A DNA stretch of 64,000 nucleotides from Druceiella hillmani (lineage: Eukaryota; Arthropoda; Insecta; Lepidoptera; Hepialidae). Position 1 is the first letter of the stretch; the number at the start of each line of letters is the position of its first letter. The DNA lies in the NCBI GenBank assembly GCA_039881145.1, contig JAYKKI010000032.1, forward strand, positions 14,511,501-14,575,500, read 5' to 3'. The notes under the pieces were generated by a model. It was given only the letters and a program-made list of their open reading frames with translations. It was not told where the DNA came from and ran no database searches. The position numbers and the translations under genes are program-made. This document shows positions 13,531-26,682 of the stretch, piece after piece.

Positions 13531-14206
13531 AGAGAAGGTGGTTGACTTTGTTTGTGATTAAGCCTTCAATAGATTTCCTACCCAACCAAGGTAGGTAAGG
13601 CAAGGTAACTAGCCATATTATCAATTATGAAAGTAGTAAGACTGTATTGCATTTATCCTTTCAAATAGTTTTGTTTGAAAAGAATGGAATGAAATTTGTG
13701 TAGTTAAATATATATCTATACTTTCAATATACTGCATATACTTTTGAAACTGATAAGAAAAAGAAGGATGACAGAAAGACATGATCATTCATTTTGACAC
13801 GTTTCTTTCTTTCAATCGTTCTCATATATGTTTTCCATTTTTATAACTCTTGACCTGGTAATATAATTTCTTCCAACTTTATGAATTTTTCACATTTAGT
13901 TAATACATATAAATGGAAATTCCTAGAGTATAAACTAATACCATAATTTCCAAATGTTCTAAATGCCTTCACAGAAAACTGTAACTATTTTCAATATTCC
14001 ATTCACATCAGCGTCAGTTCGTTAGGTTTTCAAACCTGAAAAATTTAAACTGAACCTTTTTGGGGCAACACTGTTTGTCTATACGATTTTAATTCTTAAA
14101 CGGATAAGTTGTAAATTAAAATTTTAAATATCTTATAAAAATATTCGAATCAAAGTCAAAAATCTTAGTTATGGACGTCTTAGCGCTTCAATGATATTCA
14201 TCAATG

Positions 14207-14210
<4 letters not shown>
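13531..14210. other. AT-rich non-coding sequence
   Basis: Nothing recognised. Confidence 0.5.

Positions 14211-14265
<55 letters not shown>
14211..14265. repeat. (TA)n microsatellite
   Basis: Uninterrupted TA dinucleotides, about 27 units. Confidence 0.97.
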
Positions 14266-14268
<3 letters not shown>

Positions 14269-14337
14269 AATTCATGTACGTGATGATTATTGGTTCGGTA
14301 GATCAGGAACAATGCGAGATTATTATTTTAAAAAACA

Positions 14338-14530
14338 ATAACATATGCGTATATTATTAAATTATACTCAAATAAAATATTAATCACAAAGTTTACATGG
14401 TGTCTCTATAAAAGTAGTTCCCTTGGCTGATACCGAAAGAAGCCGAGTTTACCAGATTCAGCATCACCGACCCGAGTGTGGCGGCTCACTTTCGTTTCGT
14501 TCAGTATCATCGTTATATTTTTCTGCAATC
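14338..14530 (+). repeat. Dispersed repeat family R2, copy 1
   Basis: Shares ACATATGCGTAT, AAATAAAATATTA and a GC-richer block (CTTGGCTGATACCGAAAG, AGCCGAGTTTA, ATCACCGACCCGA, GGCTCA) with 62982-63250. I looked for tRNA-type A and B boxes and found none convincing, so a SINE assignment is not supported. The class is unknown. Confidence 0.65.
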
Positions 14531-14689
14531 TGTGCGTAGGTTTTCCCGTGTTTTTTCATAATAAAATTATCGGTCAGTAGTTTCAGATATAAGAGGGGAG
14601 GGAGAATGTTTCTCAATATATCTCTGTAGATATTCTACGTAAACATATGACGTAAACATATCCCAATAAAATTAAATGATATTCCCCAC

Positions 14690-14860
14690 TAAATATGGAA
14701 TTTAAAAAGTGTTAGCTATTGATATATGTGCTGATAAACATGCTTCATTACTATTAATTTCTAGTTTCTACGTCAAACGGTTTCTGAGAAAAATCGTTGG
14801 GGACAGACGGACACTTAAGTGATACTTTCAAGAATTTTGTTTTTCCTTTTAATGTCCAAA
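14690..14860 (+). mobile_element. GGTTCCG-family dispersed repeat, copy 2 (3' part)
   Basis: AACGGTTTCTGAGAAAAATC at about 14777 is followed by GGGGACAGACGGACAC and TTTTTCCTTTTAATG, the layout of the 3' part in copies 1, 3 and 6. The GGTTCCG motif itself is eroded. Confidence 0.5.
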
Positions 14861-15112
14861 ACCATACAATTTATCTGCGTGTTTGAGATATTATTGGAAA
14901 GAGCTTTTTAAGTATTATAATTAGCAATTTTTTTTATTAAAAAGTAATTATATGAAAGATCGCCAGAATTGCTGTTTTTAGGTGAAATTTACCTGAAAAC
15001 GAAAATTTTACCATGGTATATTTTGTTGACCTTGATAACCTGCAACCTGATATTTCTAGTCAAAATTGTAAAGTTTCTAGTGGTATCTCTATAGTATTCT
15101 TGCATTGGCTTA

Positions 15113-15148
15113 ATACACACACACACACGGCTTAATAAACACACACAC
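15113..15148. repeat. Two short (AC)n tracts
   Basis: ACACACACACAC at about 15115 and again at about 15138, separated by GGCTTAATAA. Confidence 0.85.
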
Positions 15149-15289
15149 CGCAGCATAAAGTAATTTTTTTCCTAATATATTAAAGTCAGTTTGTCATCTA
15201 AGTATATCTCATAAAACATATATCTACCATAAAAATTCCCTTTTAAGCCTGTTTCTATTAACCGAATATAAAAAAAAACATTACATTTA

Positions 15290-15700
15290 TTCCATTCCAG
15301 TAGCAGGTACCTACCGATGCTCATTAAGCCATACAAGCTCCAGTCAACCCTTCCCCACTCCCGCTCATCCCCCGACAATACAATCAAATATTTAAATACG
15401 AAAACCGCCGCCATCCATTACGACATTTAAATATTATAAAATACAGGAAATTACTCCAAAAGAAAATGAAACCCTTCCGATCCCCCGGGCGCGCAAGGGT
15501 TAAATGTAATATATTCGCATCAAATTCATCATAATTAAGTGAGAGAGGGGAGATGGCAGCTTCGGCAAAGATGGGGTTAAGAATTGTTTTTGCTATTATT
15601 ATTACGCGGTATCTATGCTTATTAAAATTCATGATGGCGACTTCGTTACCTTGCATACGCTGTTTGGGCGTCGCGGTATTGGCGTATGTGCCTATGTAAC
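15290..15700. promoter_or_regulatory. GC-richer segment (candidate conserved non-coding element)
   Basis: About 400 bp of balanced to GC-rich sequence with TCCCCCGACAATAC, CCGATCCCCCGGGCGCGC and TTTGGGCGTCGCGG. Overlapping frames of 70-90 codons occur on both strands (minus 15414-15172 and 15656-15384, plus 15615-15827) and none shows a domain. It could be a regulatory island or an eroded element. Confidence 0.25.
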
Positions 15701-17853
15701 CGGATTAATATACAAGTATATAAACAATTCGTTCGGAATATTTACTGAGCGGTTATTTATTCCAGTAAATATCCAAGCGGTAATTAACCTTGAGATATGG
15801 ATAAAATATTTAGAAAATTTCAGTTGATTAAATTATTGTCATCTTCATAGCGCCAGGTAGACTTTTGGGTAAACATTATTGCTATGGCTATCTGTACTGC
15901 ATTCCCGGGTATTCAATATGGTGACCTATAAATATTTCGTAGTATGCTAGGTTTTGGGGTGCAAAAATATGGCCCGGAGACAGTTCAGTCCCTGGGAAAA
16001 TTCTTCATTACATGTAGGCCTTCATTCCATTGCTGTTGATTCCGTTCTAAGTCAAGTTGGGTTTTTAGCTTCATAATTATTCTGTAATAACTTTCATGGA
16101 TTTTACATATTTATTTATTTTCTTTTATAACTCCTCAATATTTTAATAATGTTGTGTATATCCAAAGAATAAGGTAACACTAAAACTGAGAAACTTGTCT
16201 ATGGATTTGTCAATTAAATACGTCAATTAAATGTGTTCACTTTCCGATTTTTTTATTAATAAAAACCACTTGGCTATTTTAAAATGGTTTAATTTCACGT
16301 AAATAAATTTTTAAATAATGATATTTAAATTCTTTTTAAAACAACTCTTATGCACGATATAAATACATATTTGACGAAATAATTGCTTGGAGGATTATCT
16401 GCAAATTAATCGGAGTATATTCACATTTTTATGGTATTGCAGCAGATAAAAATTATGCGTAGTAATTAGTATAAAAGAGAAGATTATTACGATTGATTGA
16501 CGTAATATAATAATAAAGTTATTTTCCCGTATTCAGTAGCAACTCGGATGTTAAACAAGCCGAGTCGACATAAGTTTCAAAAAACTAAGAAATAAATTCT
16601 ACTTTTCAGTTTCTACTTAACTAGTAGAGAAAAACACTACAGATTACATTATAATATTGCTACAATGACAAGTTTTTTTTTATAATGGAAAGTAAATACA
16701 TTTCTCAAACATATCAGATAGATACATAGAGAGAATAGATCAAGAAAATATTTACAAACAAACTTTAAAAATAAGCTTTATCCCCATTGCAGTAACATTT
16801 AAAACAAGCTTTTTCTGCATTGCGGAAACGTTTTTAAAAATTATAGGAAATTAAAAATTTACCTGTGTATATTTTTACATATTTAAAATGTAGTCTAGTT
16901 GGGTAAAATTACGAAAATTCGAAAGCACGAGAAGGCAAAGATAGAAATCAATCGTAAAAGGATAATTTTTTTAAAAACGCTTAAAATTGTTTATCGTTGG
17001 AATATTAGCACATCGATAAACATTTGACTACTCGGTAATACACTGCAGATTACCTTCGTTCCTAAAGACTAGGTATCAGTTATCATCAATATGAACGCGT
17101 CGTTTTTGATAAGTATGGATATAATATTTAAGGAGATATTAAGCAAGGAATACGAATTAAGAATAAGGAAAAATATTACATTAAGTCCTTGTGAGCAATT
17201 TAAAAGACCAAGAAATCACGGAGACTTTTATGAGGGTTGATAAAAATGTGTTGGTATAAAAATGTAATTTTGAAACGAGGGTAGTTCAATTCATTCTTAT
17301 TTACCATCATAAAATACGTCTATACTCTATTTTACAACTTTTTTATAATTAAAATATACGTTAATTAAAATATAGTATAACAAAATATTGATTTGTTTTA
17401 TTTACTATATAATAAAAGCTGTGACCCTTTCAATTATCTATATGTAATGTAAGTTGATACCGTAGGTCTCCATATTTGTTCACCAAAGCTTTTGTGAGAA
17501 AAGTATTTAAGAAATGTTACGAGAAGGAAATTAATTATTTTTGCAAAAAAAATAAATACAAAAAGAAAACGGAACCTAACAAAATACCAAAAGACTGGCT
17601 CGCATCGTTTTTCAAATCTTTCGGTTACTCCTACAAAAATGTAATAAACACCATATATAACAGTAATCTTATATTAGTCTATTTCCATATGTACAAAAAT
17701 TAATACCCTTGTGACAGGATCTGTTGTCCTTTTTATATAAAATTTTAGACTAAATTTACAAATTTTACGTATTCTAGTTGGAGATTTCTTTTTTACTTAC
17801 AAAAAATATTATATTAGAGAAGTTTTTATTTAATCTAATTATATTACGAGACC
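15701..17853. other. AT-rich non-coding sequence
   Basis: No element recognised. A lysine-rich 75-codon frame at 17476-17703 reflects A-rich DNA. Confidence 0.5.

Positions 17854-17913
<60 letters not shown>
17854..17913. repeat. (TA)n microsatellite
   Basis: TA dinucleotides with one TG interruption. Confidence 0.97.
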
Positions 17914-17916
<3 letters not shown>

Positions 17917-18579
17917 TTCATTAGTCCATAAACGTTTATGGTAGCTAAGTAATCATTCTAATGCCTCGAAAACTGGACCATATATTGCTTTCTACTGCTG
18001 TATTTAAAAAAAAATTAAATATAGCTAAACCTATTTTGATCATTGATATTAATTTATCTTCAGTACACGAGCAAGCTCCGTCGTCCAGTAATTCCATCAG
18101 TGCTATTGAGCGCTGCCTAATTCTAAAATTATGAAATTGGGTAAATTGAATTTTATAGGAAAATACACATCATAACCTAATTTGGTATTTTTTAGATTCT
18201 TACTTAGTCTTCTTTGGAGATCTTCTGTTAATACGTTAAAAAAGAGGAAAAAACATTGGAAGTTTCACATTTGCAAAATTTCAAAGAGGTAAGTGCTTGA
18301 AACTACGAGACCAACCGGCGAACGGTCATGCCCGCATGACAAAATAATGACGGTTCCGTTTGTTTACGCAATCCGAATCGATGGTCAGATTGAAAAAGAC
18401 CTATTGAAAAGTGATAATGAGTAAGAATATGATATATATGTACGGATCTTTTAAATGTTTTTTTACGTCGTTCGTTATGCAAACATTACTTTTACAGTTT
18501 CTACCTTATTGACACTCTCCTTAGAAACATTAAAACTATATAATGCAAAGTAAACATCAGTAAGTACTCTCAATAATCA

Positions 18580-18730
18580 CGAGCCGTAATTAGTGACGGG
18601 TCACTCGATCCGCTAGTACGGTCGTCTCGTTAAACGCTAACGAGGTGCACATCCCTAGCCGTGCCCACGTCACGTCCCACGCTTCATTATAATCTAATTT
18701 AGGTAGCCGAACAGGTAATATTATCCCTTG
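18580..18730. promoter_or_regulatory. GC-richer island with homeodomain-type site and palindrome
   Basis: Contains TAATTAGTGA, the palindrome GTGAC-GG-GTCAC (about 18592-18603) and CCACGTCACGTCCCACG. A 73-codon minus-strand frame (18811-18590) overlaps it without motif. Regulatory function is inference. Confidence 0.25.
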
Positions 18731-18893
18731 GTTATCTGAATAGACATGTAAATATTGGAGATATATAAAGTTATTGTTATGTTCGATATCATTTACTTTA
18801 AGCATACTCAAATTTATTGCGAAGTTGAGACTTGTAACAGTATACGAGTATGCAGGATAGTAACGAATTTAATAAATAATATATACATAATAA

Positions 18894-18897
<4 letters not shown>

Positions 18898-18939
<42 letters not shown>
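18898..18939. repeat. (TA)n microsatellite
   Basis: About 20 uninterrupted TA units; the 61-codon frame ending here is an artefact. Confidence 0.96.
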
Positions 18940-18943
<4 letters not shown>

Positions 18944-20019
18944 TATATTTATTATGTAGATATTGATAAAAGAAACTGCATTATCTTTTCATCACGTAGA
19001 AACGATTGTATCTTTCTTTACAATCGTTTAGAGAAACTATTGTTATCAAGATGAAAATTATTGTCAATGATAATTTCTATGTTAAATTTTAAAGTTCTAT
19101 ACCTTATAGTTTCTTTGTTTAAAAAAACACATAAAGATACCTAAGTGTTGGTTTCAAAGCATTTTCATGTTGACCTCGTAATTTCGTTGTGTTGCAGTAA
19201 ATATCTTAGGCAAACAAATGTAGACACTCGTTTCATGATCACATTATTTAACTCTATTATACAACTATTTAAATTAATTGTTTTCGAGGACATTAGTTAA
19301 TTAATTTTTGAATCCTTTACAGTTATCTAATGGATTCAATACATCATTGTCCATCTACTTATAAAAAAATAGATTTTAATGAAATATGATATCCTACTAG
19401 CCAACGTACATAACTAACAAGCATATTCATCAAAATGGATCACGTTGGTACCAAAAATAACGTGTCTTATAATATTTTAATTAATACAATTTTAACAATT
19501 GTCAGGTGACATTATCACTTTAATTAATACAAAGAAAGCTTAATATCAGTATTAATTAATAATAACATTTCTTGTTATGTAAATAACTAGGGCTGTATAA
19601 TCTCCCCTGTATTGTTATTAATTGTCGTATATCGGCTGGAACGACATTTTTTGTATGATCTTAATATTATTACTGTTCTGTTTATTATCTAAATATGATT
19701 TATAAAAGTTTCATACGGTCAACATTTTGTTGTATTTATTATATTAAATTGTCAAAAAAAAATTATTGGTACCGGATGCAGAAATAAATTAACAAATGTT
19801 TGTTATTATTGTTTAATTTTGCTTCCAACATACTTTTAACAGTAACTAATATATAAATGTAATTTTCAAAATTTATTAAAATTGATTCTTTTTTTAATTT
19901 AGCTGCTTGTTTCGTTTGGCGTTTATACCTTTATCGGTGTATAAAATATAATTTCAGTAAATTTATCGTTTCGGAAATAGCGAATAAGAGTGAAATTCCA
20001 GGGTTACAACTTAAAAAAA
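18940..20019. other. AT-rich non-coding sequence
   Basis: Nothing recognised. Confidence 0.5.
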
Positions 20020-20705
20020 ATGTACACGTATTAGAAGTTATACTTCTTTGGCATAATACAGGAATAATTTTATTTAGTATGCAAATAATTAATGATAATA
20101 AAATTATGAAAGCACTGGAGTGTGATAATAAATGCTGATAGTAAAATCTAAATTTAATCAAATAATTACATTTTAATAATTAAAATTTATTTGACAGATG
20201 AGTGATCCTCCGCTTTATTTTTCTACTGGCTTTCAATTGTAAGCCAATTATCTGTCAAACCGTTTCCAATTTATTGCGTTTCAACTTTATTATTTTCTCA
20301 GAAAGTGTAGTAAACAATTTTATCGTTTTATCTAGATTTAAAATAATTATCATTAAATATACTAATTTTATTATTATTATTATTTTATATATTAATTAAA
20401 TTAAATTTGATTATTTTAAAGATTTAAATGGATAATCAGCATTTAATTTAATATTAACACGTATATAAACGATCTAGCAGATGATTGGCGTACAATGAAA
20501 AACCAGCAGGAAATAAAAATTGTGGGGCTACTCATTTGTCAAATAAACTATGTAAATATATGTTTAGTGAACAACTTCATCCTGTTGATTTCTTATAGAT
20601 TTTTGTTGTATAGTAAGTAACTGCATTATGTGTATTTTTTGTGGTATTCGTAAAATTTGACTTTCGTCATTTTTTCATAACGCGTCTAAAGAACTCAAAA
20701 AAACT
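20020..20705. mobile_element. Foldback/MITE-like element, family F1, copy 1
   Basis: An inverted pair of about 69-bp arms lies at 20186-20255 and about 20475-20547 (TTTATTTGACAGATGAGTG on the left; the right ends CTCATTTGTCAAATAAA). The loop is ATT-rich. Outside the arms, 20555-20705 (TTTAGTGAACAACTTCATCC, then TCATAACGCGTCTAAAGAA) matches the reverse complement of 33505-33646 and also 38685-38795. On the left, TTAGAAGTTATACTTCTTTG at about 20029 matches a block at 38430. The element appears non-autonomous; I saw no transposase. Confidence 0.7.
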
Positions 20706-20809
20706 TCAAAAAGTTTTAAGTTAAAAGAAAAACTTAAAAGAAAACTTGGCTGCCGTATTATTACATAAATCGACAAGTCGGAAATAAGTCAAACTCTGAG
20801 ACACAAATA

Positions 20810-21090
20810 ATTTGGTCAGAATTTTATTCCGACTGTCTCCAAACTACTGCTTACTAATATTGTTGACGCGAAGTCAGAGCTCACTTGGTTGTTTTTTGAG
20901 CTAGTAGTACAAACAGCACTCCAAAAAAAATCTGGAATAAAATGGCCGCAAATGACAACCATATTTAATTTTGTTGTAACTACAGAAGCTTTGATACTCT
21001 TTATAATACTTTGTTGAAATCTGTTAAGCCGTTTGAACGCTACGAAGAAATAAAGAGGCTCACATACATAGATATGGACTACAAACATAA
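20810..21090 (-). repeat. Decayed dispersed repeat (possible)
   Basis: On the minus strand this reads CGTTCAAACGGCTTAACAGA followed by AAAGAGTATC and CATTTTATTCCAGA, a layout I recall from lepidopteran repeats (GGCTGAACCGATTT-like, then TTTTTATTCCGG). The 90-codon minus-strand frame (21088-20816) translates this repeat. Based on memory only. Confidence 0.3.
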
Positions 21091-22139
21091 TCCTGCCTTT
21101 GTTTTCGCGCCTTTTGGATTAAAAACCAGTTTAACGTGCAATGTAAACACGCCAATTGTAAATTAAGGAATAATATAGTATGCAATCGTGTTTACCAAAG
21201 ATTTCGAAAATAAAACCAAAACGGCGTGTTTCTGAATTTGATACAAACTTCCCTTTCGTTTTATCATAATTTCTCGAAGCTCAATTATAATGTTTTTTTT
21301 ATCTTTTTAATTGGATTATTTTTTTCTTCCATTCCAATATTTATTTTATTTTTCAATTTACATTCTCATGAATAAATAAAGCCAAGTATTTTTTCTATAT
21401 GCCTTTTTATATGCATCTGAACAATATAAATTGAACGATGTGAAATAGATGTTCACTTCCAACACTGTCTAGTTTACCCCAAGGAATCTGAAACGAAGCA
21501 GTTCAACAAAAGCTAAATGCAATAACTTTATTATAATATGACCTAAGGCGCATCCGCCCCCAACTTACCCTTAGTATACCTACAATGCTTAACGAAACCC
21601 TTTCCCAGCTGCATCACTTCTAATAATAATTGCAAATGACTTCGATATATCGTGTCTTGTACGTGTCTGGAGTGAAATACGTGGATCGAGCGATGGCCGT
21701 GGCGTGACTTGATTCTAAATTCAGACTCAGTTTTGATTGCGTAAGATTGATTCCGGTTAAATAAAACGGTTAGTTATAAATTTAGTTAGTTGTTTGTAAA
21801 AAACAGCTACTTTCTAAGACTCTTTTGTAGCTATTACCTAGATTTAAATACTCGGTGTTTCGAGACGACGGAGAAATAAGTTTGATTTTTTGAAGTACGT
21901 GAATAAGTTTTACAAATAAAATTTGATCGTATTTACAATTTTGTGAACTGTTTTATCGTCGTGGGATTAATTTAATTAAAATGCTTTAATAATATACTGC
22001 ACAATGTTTTTAAATTATTTATAAAATCACGAACTTAGATAAAAACTTGTCAAGCGCGAGACATTTAATAGTACATACGGTTTCTATTAATCTTAAATAA
22101 ATTAATTTTACATAACCTATTTCCTACCGTATTTTTCAG
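21091..22139. other. Non-coding sequence, GC-richer at 21540-21720
   Basis: 21540-21720 has balanced composition with CGCATCCGCCCCCAACTT and CGATGGCCGTGGCGTGAC and may be a small conserved element. The rest is AT-rich. Confidence 0.4.
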
Positions 22140-22640
22140 ACATTAAGGTATGGTGCATATTTAAAAACTTGTAAAATTTAGTATAATCGCTATAGTTTTC
22201 TTATAACCTTTGTGTAGGCTTCTAAAAATTATATTTTATATAATTTTAGTTAGAGTAGTTCCAGTAATAAGGAGGGTGCATATTTTTTTGAATATTTTTC
22301 AGTATTACCTGAAGATTTAAGTACTACATAAAATTAAGAGAAAATATTTTTAATGTTCTTTTCTTAGGGTTAGTAACCCTTTTAAATTATTGCCTATTCT
22401 ATGCATAGAAATAAAAAAGATTTAAGTATTTAATTTGCGCCATCCCTAAATTTGTCACATAAATATTTTTGATTGATAACCATGGAGATGAATGTTAATT
22501 TCTACACCAAAATTCGAGTTTTTATGTTAATCGGTTTCTGTGAAAAACGGGTGTGACAGACGTGGGTAATCTTCAGAGACTTGGGTAATCTTACGAGGGT
22601 TCCGTTTCCCGTTTTGACGTAGGAAACTATAAAAATCATA
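22140..22640 (+). mobile_element. GGTTCCG-family dispersed repeat, copy 3
   Basis: 22180-22280 aligns with 1195-1300 (CTTATAACCTTTG, GGCTTCTAAAAATTATA, AATAAGGAGG). The right part has ATCGGTTTCTGTGAAAAACG, GACAGACG and GAGGGTTCCGTTTCC at about 22597, the family ending. A 65-codon minus-strand frame (22699-22502) overlaps the end and is an artefact. Confidence 0.6.
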
Positions 22641-23680
22641 AAAACTCTCAACGGGGTCGATACAGAAATTCCCGAATTATAAAAATATTGTACACACAAC
22701 AGAAAAAAATTAATGACAAAAAAAATTTCGAAAACTCGTTATTTTATTTCTTTTTTTTACACTTCATAACGGAATGTTATATATACTAAAAAAATACGGT
22801 TAATCAAATCAACGTCCATCTTTTATTACTAAATATTTTAATTTATGAATAAATATCTATGTATAAAAATCAGAAATATTGCATTGCTACCGCATTGTAC
22901 ACAAAATCCATGTGGCGCGAGTTGTTTCATTATTTTTTTAATTTTTCATGTAATGACGTCAAAGTCAAAGATGAGAAGGATTGAAAAAAAATTTTAACTA
23001 ATTTCAAAATTTTCGTAAAATTGAATTTAAAGTGTAGATAAAGAGAACAATACTAAATTTTGATGTAATTTTTAACAATCTCATTGTATATCATGAGAGC
23101 GAAAGATAAAGAGAGGCCTCACTCTAATCGTACCACTAAATTTAGATTTTTAAAATTTCTTCAAAATTGATTTTTAATTAACCTAAACTTTGATGATATA
23201 TGTAGACTATTACAAACACTTAATTTTCAATTTCCCATGCCGAATTCAAAATCTATTTAATGAGAAACTTTGGAAATATATTGCACAGATAAAAATAGAT
23301 AAAGCTTTTGCTATTCTTAAATTATTCCCATATATTGATCTGTAGACAACTTTTCTTAGATTTATCGTAAACTTTCAATATATTTCTAAGAAATAAATTA
23401 CCCAAGTTAAAAATTAACGTTTTCTTAATTACAAATAATAAAAAGTTAGAGTTAAAATTCTTATATTGTGACCAAATATTTCTCATCATCATCATATATA
23501 TTAATACGCTAAGGTTAAGATGTTACACTCCCTTTTTAGAAAAAACCTCACAACTAATCCATATAAATTATATATCATTTTATAGATAATTGCTCGCTCT
23601 ACCGGCATCCACAACTAAAAAATTTATTATTGCTATTGTTTTTGCAAATTAATTAATTATTAAAATTATATACACAAAAC
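22641..23680. other. AT-rich non-coding sequence
   Basis: One palindromic TGACGTCA (CRE type) lies at about 22953. Nothing else recognised. Confidence 0.5.
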
Positions 23681-23871
23681 AGCAATGCTGCCATCTAACG
23701 GCTCAACGTCAATATGCTTGACGGTCGGTAAAATTTTTGTTTAATTTCAAATCCACTCACGTATAAATAAAGTGGCGCTTTAGCTCAATGCTTTTGATAC
23801 TTGCGCCTCTATATGTCAATTTTAGTAAAATAGAATAAATAATGCGAAGACTTCGCACGGGTCACGCTAGT
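23681..23871 (+). mobile_element. Helitron-type 3' end
   Basis: A perfect hairpin GCGAAG-a-CTTCGC at 23844-23856 is followed by ACGGGTCACGCTAG, with a T at 23871. Hairpin, then about 10 nt, then CTAG before T is the Helitron 3' terminus. Upstream sequence from CTGCCATCTAACGG (about 23691) to the hairpin is probably element interior. The 5' end was not found. Confidence 0.6.
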
Positions 23872-25079
23872 ATTATAATTAATGTTTGGAAAGATTCAAA
23901 CTACATTAATTATTTAGTTATATATTTGTGTAACAAAACGTTAATAATTTCGTGGTAAACTTTTGTTAATCGCTAGTTTCATGACAATGGATGTACTTTA
24001 ATGTGCATACAAAAGGAATTAATGATAGGTTCTTAATTCAATTCACAGCAACAAAGGTTCGGTAGCTTCTATCAAGTCTTTGAATCGCTCGCTTTGTTCG
24101 TTGTTTATTTTCGACTTGCTTTTTAACTTTTTTACATTTTATTTGTTGACGTGATAGCACATTTTCGTATAATGTATAGAAAGAATATCTATAATCGAAA
24201 ATTTGAACTAAATAGAAATTTTAATAGCGATATTTATTTAAAGTTCTACCTATGGATTTGGTCCATTATTCCTTATTGCGTAAGAATTAAATAATATTTA
24301 TTATAATTAAACTACTGTTATTTTGTGAATAAAAAGTAATTTAATATCCATACGTGAAGAGTTAAGAGAGGGAGAACGTTAATATTTTTCGTTTTTATTT
24401 TTTGGTTAAATATTATCTACAAGTATTTCAATATGACGACAATTTTTTTAGGAAAAAATCTAATTTTGAGGTGAAAATATTTGTATCGCAAAAATAAAGA
24501 CGTGCAATCCTAAATAAATTTACTATCAGGCACACTTTAAAAAAGTGACTAATATCGATGAAGTTTTGGGGACAGAGAAACGTCGTTTTTGTGGGAAAAT
24601 TCGGCATTAATTATTATCTTAAATAGAAGAATACATTAAATTCTCTTAAATTCCCTTGCCAATACTAAGAAATTTCATGAATTTAATGGAAATACTGAGT
24701 AATGTGAAAAGCTGGGAGATGAATTGGGAGATGTTATAAGATTGTTTTACGAATGTTAGCCACTCTATTAGAGCACTGTCACATCTTAGTAATAGTTGGT
24801 GTATTTAACGAATTGATTTAAGGAAATGTTCAGTCTAATTAGAATTAATTAAGTAATAAATGTTGCACATGTCTACTCATCCCTCTCGACCCAAGTATTG
24901 ATAGAAAAATTCGTAAAAACAAGGCTTGAAGGAAATTAAATGTTTAAAATCAACCTATGGAACCATCAAATTTGTTATTCCATTTTAATAAATATTTCTA
25001 TATTTATGCAGAAAATGGTATGTAAAGCTCGAAGTGCAGTTGATAATTTTGTTTTTGTAAACTAAAAAATAACTTCCAA
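23872..25079. other. AT-rich non-coding sequence
   Basis: Sparse CTTTG/CAAAG motifs near 24055-24100. No gene or element recognised. Confidence 0.5.
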
Positions 25080-25300
25080 CAATCAGTCGCAAACTGAGAG
25101 CAATCGACTACAAGTTCACAAGGAAGAGCCAGCCACACACCATTCAATCCGCACCATACTCACTCTGTCATTACAAATAGTTTGTGCGTCATATAATTAG
25201 ACGGAGAGACGCCGCCGCGACCTAATCTGTGTGGGAACATCCTGCGGCCGATCTCTAGCGCGATCTGTCGTCGCTCGTAGCTGTTTTTACATGTGCGGAT
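25080..25300. promoter_or_regulatory. GC-richer island (candidate enhancer or promoter)
   Basis: Contains GACGCCGCCGCGACC, a TGTGGGAA match to the Su(H)-type consensus at about 25231 and CGGCCGATCTCTAGCGCG. A 77-codon frame (25231-25464, GTG start) runs out of it into AT-rich DNA and shows no domain. I could not find a convincing exon boundary. Confidence 0.25.
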
Positions 25301-26682
25301 TATTTAGTGGACCAGTGTCAAAAAGACAATGTTTGTCATTTAGTAAATACAAAAAACAAAACAAGTTAATGTGCATACCGAATCGGTGGAAAAGGAAACC
25401 GTTTTATTATATTTTTTTTTCAAAAATTAATCCTTTGTCATATCTTGATCAAAATATAATTTAATATTCGTGTATGTATAGAAAAATTATTTAATTCTTT
25501 TGATATTATTGAGAAATTTCGTGAATTTTTTCATAGAAATATTTATTTTTTCGGACGTAGTTATATTGTATTGGAATTATATTATTAAACATATATTTAA
25601 TTTAATAAGCCAGTTTTGAAAAATTAAAAGAGCAGACAAATAAACTGTAACTTAATTTTTTTACATATGACTTGTACCATCCGACATTAAAAAAATAGAT
25701 TAAATACTTACGTCGAAAACTAGAATATTTTTCTCATAATCATTATTTTTTAAGGTCGGAGATTTTCGATGACTTTCCAAATTCCTTCAAATATATTCCT
25801 TGTGGTTTTCCGAGTAAATTTGTAAATTTTTTTTTAACTGATTTTAATTTGAAATACTAAAATATTAACATTATAATATGATATTTTTTAGAATTTCAAT
25901 ATTCATTCACATCACAGAATCGAAGCTCAATAATATTTAAATCCACAGGAAGTTGGTATAAAACGGATAATGTATCCAAAAAAAAAATGTATTTTTGGTC
26001 GTATATTAAAACAAATCAATTAAATATTCCTATATTATTCACATTTTATTTTGTCAAGGTATTTAATCTTTTAAGACGATATATTGCTTTAAATTTATAA
26101 ACAATTACCAGACAAGTGACTGGCAAATTATTTGAAGGACGAATGAAAAATCAAAATTAAATATTCAGATAAGTACAGGAGATAAAATATTTCAAGGAGT
26201 GTGCTATTTTCAATATCGTAGACAATTTTCTATAGATATATATAATTTTTAGGTATCGGTACGTAATTAACACTAAAATGCGTACGTTTATATATAAATT
26301 AAAAAGAGCAAAGGGCCCGACTTGACTGAGTAATAGAAATCCTAGTCTATATAATATATTCCAAATGACTGAGTTAAATATAAGTACTTATCAAGAGAAC
26401 TTTCTTCTGGTCAATTTAAAAAATTGGTATTGACGGGGAAGCGTCTATTTGCTCAGTAATAGCACGTTGAAATTTCTTGAAAAATATATACTGATTTCAA
26501 TCGCTAAGAACTACGAGACAAATAATGCATTAACAATGGTTGAGATTACAAAGGATAGAGTATGCCTATTCGTGTTCGTCTTGCAGCATTTGTTTTACCT
26601 GTGACATTATCGGACTAGTGCACGCGTATGCGTTTGATTGTTCCAAATTAATACTAATATAAATTGATAAATTCCAAAAAAA
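25301..26682. other. AT-rich non-coding sequence
   Basis: Nothing recognised. Confidence 0.5.

Noticed and set aside
14418..14505. tRNA-derived SINE
   Set aside because: The block is conserved with 63.2 kb but lacks convincing A and B boxes and a tRNA fold.
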